Assembly (NCBI RefSeq): GCF_020497125.1
Contig: NC_059089.1
Coordinates: 27,918,282-27,982,281, forward strand
Length of the DNA: 64,000 nt
Reading direction: 5' to 3'
Source: Mauremys mutica
Taxonomy: Eukaryota > Chordata > Testudines > Geoemydidae
The notes under the pieces are model-generated. The model was not told the DNA's origin. It did no database searches and saw only the letters and a list, made by a program, of their open reading frames with translations. Position numbers and translations under genes: made by a program. Shown here piece after piece: positions 56,776 to 64,000 of this stretch (its first letter is position 1; each line of letters opens with the position of its first letter).

Positions 56776-56891
56776 CAACCCGAACAAGTGGGTTTGTGCT
56801 TTTCCACTTCAGCTGCACATCACAAGGAGAGCTAAACATGTAGGCAGAAGATGGTACAAATATTGCTGGAAAAGCTGATTTTGCAAGTTTT
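56776..56891 (-). other. Candidate coding exon (116 bp), speculative
   Basis: On the minus strand, a T-rich tract ending ggcag could act as acceptor at 56892-56893. The segment then stays open for 38 codons, reading 'KLAKSAFPAIFVPSSAY' then 'MFSSPCDVQLKWKSTN', and ends with G followed by GTGAGT (reverse complement at 56770-56775). The frame is protein-like, but I recognise no family and see no neighbouring exon. Chance splice-like pairs occur elsewhere in this window. Confidence 0.2.
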
Positions 56892-57437
56892 CTGCCATTC
56901 AAGCCAGCAAAAAAACCTTGGGAGATCAACTCATTTAACTAGAATCTCAACTCTTTGGGCAAAAAGCTCACAAGATGAGTGTTCTGTCAAATCCAAACAT
57001 GAACTACAGGCCTGCTCAACCCTCACCTGGATCCAATTTCAGACATCACACTGTCAGCCCAGTTCTACTGGCTTCTCTCACCTCTGACTGTGACAGAAAA
57101 GCCACTAGTAATCCTGAACCTCCCCAAACCCAGTACTTTCGTCTATTCTCTGCAGAATGTTAGTACATCCATTGCACTGTAGAGATAGCTTAAACACTCC
57201 ATCTCTGCTCATGTGGTCTATTTACAGATCACAATAAGAGACCCGAGACAATGGATTGACTTTGCAGTCCACACAAACTTGATTCCAGTGCTCTCAGTGA
57301 TGGCATCGGCTTTGGTTTCAATGTCCCACAATCCTATACAGCCCAGATATTGGCAGATGAATGGAATTCTTCTACAGTAGTGCTGAATAAGTACAACAAC
57401 TGACAGTGCCTGTGTTGCCTAATATTACTGATAGTCC
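56892..57437. other. Unique sequence
   Basis: Nothing recognised. On the minus strand two short open stretches, reading 'MGDFANSLWNYMRT' and 'LWDIETKADAITEST', follow the ORF at 57438-57723 in other frames, which would fit a decayed coding copy. Confidence 0.25.
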
Positions 57438-57723
57438 TCATATAGTTCCACAGTGAATTAGCAAAGTCACCCATGTAGGTGCCTCGCACAACATGGCTTC
57501 TTTCATAACAATTCCTCTACTTCTTCCCACCACTAGAGCAAACACTTCTGGAGGAACCTCTGGTCTTTGCATCTTGGACCGACCGTCTCGATAGCTGTTT
57601 GGTAAGTATGTCCCTGCTGCAGTTCCGAGAGCCTTTGAGCTAGAAGTTATGGCTGCTTCCACAGGCACATTTTGCGTCCATTTCATCCTTCTCCAAACGG
57701 AGCCATTCAGATCAATGAACTCA
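57438..57723 (-). pseudogene. Protein-like open frame of about 95 codons, unidentified
   Basis: From the methionine the frame runs 82 codons, and upstream it is open back to about 57720 ('EFIDLNGSVWRRMKW'). Its residue make-up ('YLPNSYRDGRSKMQRPEV', 'PPEVFALVVGRSRGIV') looks like folded protein, but I recognise no family. After its stop, further short open segments continue in shifted frames. A decayed retrocopy is one explanation; chance is another. The same bases contain exon-like signals on the plus strand (57537-57601). Confidence 0.2.
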
Positions 57724-60700
57724 CTAATTTACTCAGGACAGACCTAATCAGAGCAAAGGGAAGAGAAGCAATTTAACAAAATATAAATTAACTTCAACCC
57801 ACAGACCCCTGTGATGGGCATTCAATGGCAGTCTGGGTGTGTAAAGGACAGTGGGATTATTTATAAGAGGAGAGTCCTGTCCCAAAGTGGAAGATGGGTT
57901 TCTGGTAGGAATTTGTTACCAGAAGCAATTAGAGGTGTTAAATTCTGACCATCTGTCTGAAAAGCAAATGCTTGGTGTGGGGAAGGGGGGGTGTTACCCT
58001 TTTTTTTCTGTCCTGCAAAATTTGAAACCTTGATATTTCATGACAGAATATTGGAAAGGGAAAACCCCTGGAATATCTAACATTTACCCTCCCCCTGGTC
58101 ACTAACCCTAGGGGCTGCCACAGTGCAGTCTCCACCCAGGGAGAATAGCTCAGAAAGGAGACAAATAACCACACAGACAGTTTGCACAGAGAAGCCTGAT
58201 TTTCCCAATAAAATCTTAGAGAATGTTGGCTGGCTTGGAAAGGGCCGGCATTGCTCCCAACGCTGGGCTCATGACACTGCTGCCTTTCTCTGAGCGAGAG
58301 CAGTTAGGGCTTCATAATAGACTGTAACTTTCTGGAATAATAATTTAATTTTTTTCCTACTGTTACAATGCCAGAATTTCAATTAGACAAAACCGTATAA
58401 TGGATTTTTTGCTGGGCATGTTACATAAATTGCATATTCAAGTACTATAAAATATTTGTAGCAGACAGGTACTTTTCTAAATTGGGTCTGACAGTAAGCA
58501 ATAGTGACTGGAATATTTATGTGATGGCACCTATGTAACAAGATAAAGTACAGGGCTGGGACTATGGAAATGCCAGTAGAAATCTACCACAGTGGCTTTA
58601 TTCAGCTGTTTTTCCTCTTCAGCACCCTCCTGAAGAACCACTGATGACAATTATCTTTATCCTCAGGTAGCTAAGGCAAAAGCCAACGAGTATATGGATC
58701 TCCACAGTAGAAATATGGGGATGATTTGCATTTACTTACTAAAATATTCTTTACCTAAGTCCCAGCAAAACCCAAAGTTGTTGCCTCTCAGACAGTTAAA
58801 CCCTTCAGGGTGTGGAATCGGTCATCGTGCTTGCTGAGTAACCAAGGAACAAAAAGCAGGACATGGTTGGTGAGGCCATGGATCAGACTGAGCAAGCGAA
58901 CGCTACCATGGGAGCGTTCTCAGGGACTGCCCTCTGCTCAGCAGACCAGTTATTCATTTAGATTTGTGCAGACTGTAACCAAAGAGTGCCCATCCAATGC
59001 TCTGGCATCCCTGATAATACTTCAAGCATTAAAACAAACCCATCAACCCCCACAGATCAGCTCAAATACCCAGTGAGGACAGAAGGATTGGAATTAATTC
59101 ACTACACAAATCCCAGAATCCTATCCAGAAGAACCACAACTTTATTGTTGAGACAAAGTCAGCCAGTTCCGATGTGTGGCTCCAATTCTGGAACAGAAAC
59201 GGAGGCTTTGGATTGGTAATGAAAGGGTCCAGCTCCATTCTTCCCGCAAAGATAGCTCTCCATGTAGAATGGCATTTTGGTGTCTGAGTGATTTCCAAGT
59301 GGCCATGAATAGCACAAATGTGCACAATATGTTGATGGATTTCTCTGTATTTTAAAGAGCAGTCTATTTGTTTTAAAATGGTGAAAGTTACTGAAGATTA
59401 AGTATGCATTTTCCTTACAAAGACTTGCATAGCAAATTGAACATTAAACAGGACAATATTTTTGCATTTCATCAGGAAAATGTGCAGTTAGTTCCATGAA
59501 TCTGATCAGTGGCTCATGGAAAAAGACCTTGTATATCCCTGTTATGGCGTAACATGGAAACCCCTAATATTACGATGGAGTATTTCTGATGGGGTATTTA
59601 CACCCAGAACAATGAATGCACAATCTCTCCCCATATTTTTCACTGGTTGCAAATTAATGTATTTTCATTTCTGGTTACTGTTTTTGAAACCAAGGTTTGG
59701 GAAATGACTGAGAAGGGAAGATGCACCGTAGAACAAAATACTGAGTCAAACCAGTACCCAGGAAGGTCTTCCAATTAAATTCATTTTAGGGAACCAAGAC
59801 GAGGGAGACTGGTTAAAGCCAGGCAGACATGGCGAGGGAACACAGCTCTGCCAATGCCCCTCAGTCCTGCCTACTGTTCCAGTCTAGGCACCCACAGATC
59901 TACTGTTATACTTCTAGTCTGACCTGTGGCAGCATCCCTGCTATTCTGATATCAGGTGCCCCACAAACAGACTGCACTCCTGTCCGGTTGTGCGTGGCTC
60001 TGGGAGTCTGACGATCTTTCAGGATGCAGGGAGAGGAAAGAAGCTATAACTCAAACAAATTCAAACCAGAAAACGTTAAAACCTGGGTCCAGACTGGGGC
60101 TAAAGTTTGGGCAAGTTTATTTTCCCCACAAACCAGCCCATAAAACAGCAGCTCTAATTAATCATCCTGTTGCTTTTGCTTGACTGTCATGGCACCACTT
60201 CCCCATGCTGGGAATTGGGAGATTCTGCAGAGACTCTTCAGAGTCAGTGGACCAGCAGCTCCAGATCCATCTGAGAGCAGGTTCTCTAGAACTCCTGCTT
60301 AGCTCTGGGGCTAGCCACACAGTAGCTAACACATCCCACGTTGTGACTCTGAAACAAACATGCAAAACTGATGACCCACCCACTCATCCTGGAATGTGTT
60401 ATGGGTTTATGGACAGCCCCCGCCACTTGACTCATGGGACACCCAAGCCCTTCTAGTTCCAGGCCAAGGGTTTTCTCCATCACTGGAGACTTCATAATTC
60501 TATCTGCTAATTTTACCATAACATTTTCTTGACAATCCCAGTTGGCTATTCTGTATTTAGCCCTTTTACAGTTAAAACACTGTAATGATACAAATAGGCT
60601 CTGGCAGCTGCTTCAAGAGGCTTTTAATTGAATGATTATTGTATTAAATAACTGTTTTTAACGGAGCATGAACTTTTCAAATCAGGGAGCTGTTGAGGTC

Positions 60701-62649
60701 CTGGAGAATTTACCAGGTATTAACAGTTTTCAAAATTATTTTTTTTAAAAGCTTGTCATGTGGGTTTCTGGGGATTACCCCACTACGCGAGAACAGGGCC
60801 CCAGGATCAGAGTGACAGGTCTCAAGGCCTTGGTAGCATGAGAACAGCTTCCTGTCACTTGCAATTTCCCTCTCAGACTGAGGCCTTTTCAGGAACAAGG
60901 ATCTCGGGTTCTGCAGCAAGGGATGCAAAGGTTAACGGTCCTCACTCTGCTCCCGGCCATGTTCCCTCCACTTAAAGCCCCGACACTCATAGATGCTCCT
61001 GCCTGGGGGACTACATCCCCCTCGGCACCATGGAAAGATCCCTCAGCACAGGGCAGGAGTCACCTTTCCTTCAGAATCCTGGTTTCCAAACAATCATGCC
61101 AACGGGGCAAATGGACGTAGAGATAAGAAACCCTCCTGTCCCTTCTGCACCCAAGCCCCAGGCCTTAACCTAGCCCACTGGGCTGAACTCAGGGGCCCTG
61201 CTCCCAGGTGCAGCGCTACATGGCAGAGTGATGTCATTCCACAGGCAGTATGATGGGGACATCTTCATGGGCACCCCTCTGGGAAGGAAGCGATCTGGGT
61301 GGGGCAATAGTAGAAGAAAGTAATGCAAGAACCAGAATCATTCCCACTGTAAACCTCCAGATCAGCTGTGACTGTGGCATCCTCCAGTGCTCTCTAATCC
61401 CCGAGTCCTACCAGGTTCCTCCCTGACCACCAGCCTGGCGAGATCTTGTCCTCTGCCAGGAGATTTCCAGCTAATCCCGCTCCCATCATTAAATACCCCT
61501 TCAGCCCCCATACCCGTTCTCTTCCCCCTCAACAATGGCTCATGTCAGTTCACATTACGCAGAAACAAGAGAGGAAAGCAGGAAGATGAACCGTCCGGAA
61601 AAGGCTTGCACGGTTTTTCAGCAGAAGCAGGATAAATCACAGATAATTACAATGCGAAGTGATCATACTTATGGCAACCGCCTATCAGCTCTGCCTCCCC
61701 AGCTCCTGGGGGAAAGGCACCCATGGGAACAAGGGGAACTGCCGTCAGCAGTGCTTGTGAGAACCAGACTTGTCAGACCTGCACCCCCTGTTGAAATATC
61801 ACCTAAACAGTAATCAAGTGAGTCTTCGACAGAACCAAAGTGGAACTAACATGATTGCTTGCCAAATAACCCCAGGGACAGCGGGCAAGACCCCGTGCTC
61901 CTTTTAACCCTGCACCTCATTGTACATTGGCATCTCCCCATCAGCTCATACGCAATTTACACCTAAGTTCTTCTGAACAAGGAGCAGGTCTCTATCTATC
62001 TGCAAAGCATCATTCAAGCCTGCATAAATAATAAATACAGCAGCCTCTGGAGCCAGCAATGGGAGGAGGAGAACATGTGTCTGACCTCCAAAGAAGTCTC
62101 ATGCAGATAGCATAAATATTGGAGTACTCCAGGCCCATGTTTTCATTGTGCCAAAAAAAAAAAAAAGAAATCCCCCCAAACAAATCTGACAGCAAGGCAG
62201 CATGGCACAAATGTACACACCTGTGTTCACTTTTTCTAGATAACTGCATGTCTTGTGCAAAAAAAGAGAAAGCAGCAGCTCTCCTTCTACTGCTAGCCTG
62301 TCTGAAGCATCCCTGACCTGTCCTACAATACAGAGGATTCCTTTGCACCAGGGCTACCCTTAGCCCTCCCCCTTTTGTGCACGCTGAGGAATTCTCATTT
62401 AATTAGTCTCCAAGTGTGCAATGTCACCCAGCCACAGTGTGTCCCATTGGTTTATTACCTCCATTAAGGCTCCAATAACTTAACAACAGATCAATAAACC
62501 ATTATTACCTCCAGTCTTTTGAAAATCCAACACCCCAAATCTACCAAACTCCAATAAATGTACTGTTTCTCATCACAAAAGCACAATGACAATTCATTAA
62601 AATAACCCATGCCATCAAAAGCCTCTTCCCTTTTAGGGATAAGGGTGAT
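57724..62649. other. Long unique stretch, repeat-poor
   Basis: About 4.9 kb without a recognisable gene or repeat family. AT-rich at 58320-58790 and 59340-59480. Frames up to 112 codons lack domains. A run of 14 A lies at 62153-62166. Confidence 0.4.
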
Positions 62650-62661
62650 AATGTAGCCTCT
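62650..62661. repeat. Target-site duplication, left copy (12 bp)
   Basis: aatgtagcctct here is identical to 62858-62869 and brackets the element between them. Mismatches begin immediately outside both copies. Confidence 0.85.
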
Positions 62662-62857
62662 AAAAAGAACAGGAGTCCTTGTGGCACCTTAGAGACTAAC
62701 AAATTTATTTGAGCATAAGCTTTCGTGGGCCACAGCATCCGAACAAGTGGGCTGTAGCCCACGAAAGCGTACGCTCAAATAAATGTGTTAGTCTCTAAGG
62801 TGTCACAAGTACTCCTGTTCTTCTTGCGGATACAGACTAGCACAGCTGCTACTCTGA
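62662..62857 (+). mobile_element. Penelope-like inverted-repeat retroelement, 196 bp
   Basis: Two copies of the same sequence lie head to head. The left arm 62666-62730 is the reverse complement of the right arm 62757-62821 at 60 of 65 positions. The right arm reads 'gcccacgaaagcgtacgctc', 'aaataaatgtgttagtctct', 'aaggtgtcacaagtactcct' and continues to 'gatacagactagcacagctg', 'ctactctgaaa'. From memory, this is the 3' end of an abundant reptile repeat with a hammerhead-like core, a feature reported in Penelope-like elements. A 12-bp duplication flanks the unit. It has no coding capacity; the class rests on motif recognition only. Confidence 0.75.
62739..62776 (+). ncRNA. Degenerate hammerhead-ribozyme-like motif
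   Basis: A hammerhead ribozyme is a self-cleaving RNA built from CUGAUGA, stem II, GAAA, stem III and a UH cleavage site. Here CCGAACA (62739-62745) replaces CUGAUGA. After one extra A, GUGGGC (62747-62752), loop UGUA and GCCCAC (62757-62762) make a perfect 6-bp stem II. GAAA is intact at 62763-62766. GCGUACGC (62767-62774) makes a short stem III, and UC at 62775-62776 is the expected cleavage site. The G of CUGAUGA that acts in catalysis (G8) reads C, so I predict no activity. Confidence 0.5.
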
Positions 62858-62869
62858 AATGTAGCCTCT
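62858..62869. repeat. Target-site duplication, right copy (12 bp)
   Basis: Identical to 62650-62661. Confidence 0.85.
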
Positions 62870-64000
62870 GTCCTTCTGCCTTGAATATGAATCCTGCACT
62901 GCTACTGCTGATGTCAGTGGAAAAGCTCCCATTGATTTCTATAGGGACAAGCTCTGGTCCTAAGAATTGTCATCTTTTTAAGATGTCGCTTTATGGAAGT
63001 CCTCTCTCTTTGCCCATCATTGTCATGGTCTCTCTCTTTCCTACTACATGTGGCAAAGAACCAGTGGCTATAGCTGAACATAGTATTCATGGAAAGGAGA
63101 GCACTGTACATTTATTAATATCTTCTTCTGTAAGGCTGTGTCCTTACTATTTACCTGCCAGCAGGCTGAAGGTTAAAGTTTTCTTTACCATTGCTACACA
63201 TTTGGGTGAGGTCCTTAGTGAATATCTATCTTCTACATTATACTGGGCTGGAATCTCTGCTAGGTGGCTGCTGTAGGATATTACTGGTTTTTAAATGCTA
63301 GTGTGGCTCACTTTTCTAGCAGATCTGAAATGCTAGCCATTTCCTTTACTAAAAACTCAAATTAGTTTTCACTGGTTTGCCACAAATTATATGCAGCTCA
63401 ATGATAAAAATATCATTTTACATTTGGATGCTTTCCATTAATGTTCCAGTTCATCTTCAGAATAAAATAGCTTTTTAAACAGAGAGCATTGTCTAAAGTG
63501 TTTTCAGAAAAGTAACTGATATTGAATTGATATATTGGAAGAGAAAGTTAGGTTCCTTTGTAAGAATCATACATTTCATAATAGTCTTTTAACAAAGAAA
63601 GTTGTCTCTGAATGCAGTAATTTAGTACTGAAAAAAGTGACAAACAAATAATTCTGACAAAACTGCAGAAAGAAAAGTGACTTTTAATTATATAATCTTT
63701 TTTGATGAATTTATGTCTGACAGTTTTATAAGTTGACAAGAGTGCATTTTATATGCAAAAAACATTATTCACTCTCAGCTGTTAAAGCATAAAAATTGTC
63801 AGATGATTTTAATACAGTTTTAAGTTTTATGTTTATTGTCAGAAAAAAGTCCACAGTAATTACTAAGTCACATGGCCCTTAGCTATGTTTTTGACAGCGA
63901 GAACAATAAAATAGGTTTTTGCCCAAACCTTTTACTGTCGCAATTTATGAGTTTTAAAAGACAGCTGCTTTTCTCATTCTGAGAAAAAAATTTTAAAAGC
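62870..64000. other. Unique sequence, AT-rich and CNE-like from 63400
   Basis: No gene or repeat recognised. A 163-codon frame (62785-63276) starts inside the inverted-repeat element and shows no domain. From about 63400 to the end the sequence is AT-rich and complex, with words such as 'gtcagatgattttaa' and 'tgtttttgacagcgag', and may be conserved non-coding DNA. Confidence 0.35.

Noticed and set aside
59720..59800. Possible CR1 phrase ('atactgagtcaaaccagtac')
   Set aside because: Only one short phrase matches; the following sequence does not continue as CR1.
62785..63276. 163-codon plus-strand frame, longest near the right end
   Set aside because: It begins inside the inverted-repeat retroelement and continues into unique DNA; no domain, so a chance read-through.
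1..64000. Prokaryotic systems, CRISPR arrays, tRNA or rRNA genes
   Set aside because: No regular spaced repeats, cloverleaf-like genes, operons or Shine-Dalgarno context were seen; tRNA- and 5S-like words belong to SINEs.

Overview
The window looks like a gene-free piece of a vertebrate nuclear genome, most probably from a turtle. That call is an inference from the interspersed repeats: CR1 and L2 LINE fragments, MIR-like and 5S-derived SINEs, many short hAT-type MITEs with 8-bp target duplications, a TA-flanked mariner-type MITE built on 'gatataac' repeats, and a Penelope-like hairpin element. From memory, this mix is typical of turtles. There are no operons, ribosome binding sites or long conserved ORFs. 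Open frames are short and unrecognised, except one reverse-transcriptase fragment that belongs to an L2 LINE.

Layout. 0-10 kb is dense in small transposons: a CR1 copy split by a hAT MITE (1872-2425), two sister hAT MITEs (2631-2751 and 6438-6561), an L2-type tail split by a mariner MITE (4847-5168), an AT-rich palindromic repeat (5770-6213) and two MIR-like SINEs. 10-19.6 kb is mostly unique sequence with one CR1 fragment and one palindromic MITE. 19.6-24.1 kb holds a sense CR1 piece, several MITEs and a 1.1-kb hAT element carrying a second hAT element inside it. 24-32 kb is mostly unique and AT-rich. 32.6-33.4 kb is an L2 LINE fragment with an intact RT frame. 33.8-54.1 kb alternates MITEs, CR1 scraps, a 5S-derived SINE and a possible LTR with long AT-rich unique stretches. 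Several of those stretches resemble conserved non-coding (enhancer-like) DNA, for example 37.4-38.0, 41.98-42.3 and 54.3-54.95 kb. 54.1-62.6 kb is nearly repeat-free, with a few exon-like signals near 56.8 and 57.5 kb. At 62,662-62,857 is a cleanly delimited inverted-repeat retroelement with a 12-bp target duplication and a degenerate hammerhead-ribozyme-like core.

No set of genes acts together here. The interest lies in the repeat biology (ribozyme-like hairpin, nested hAT elements, open L2 RT frame) and in candidate regulatory or conserved non-coding islands. All family assignments come from recognising motifs by eye; no database search was run. CNE and exon calls are hypotheses to test by alignment and RNA-seq.
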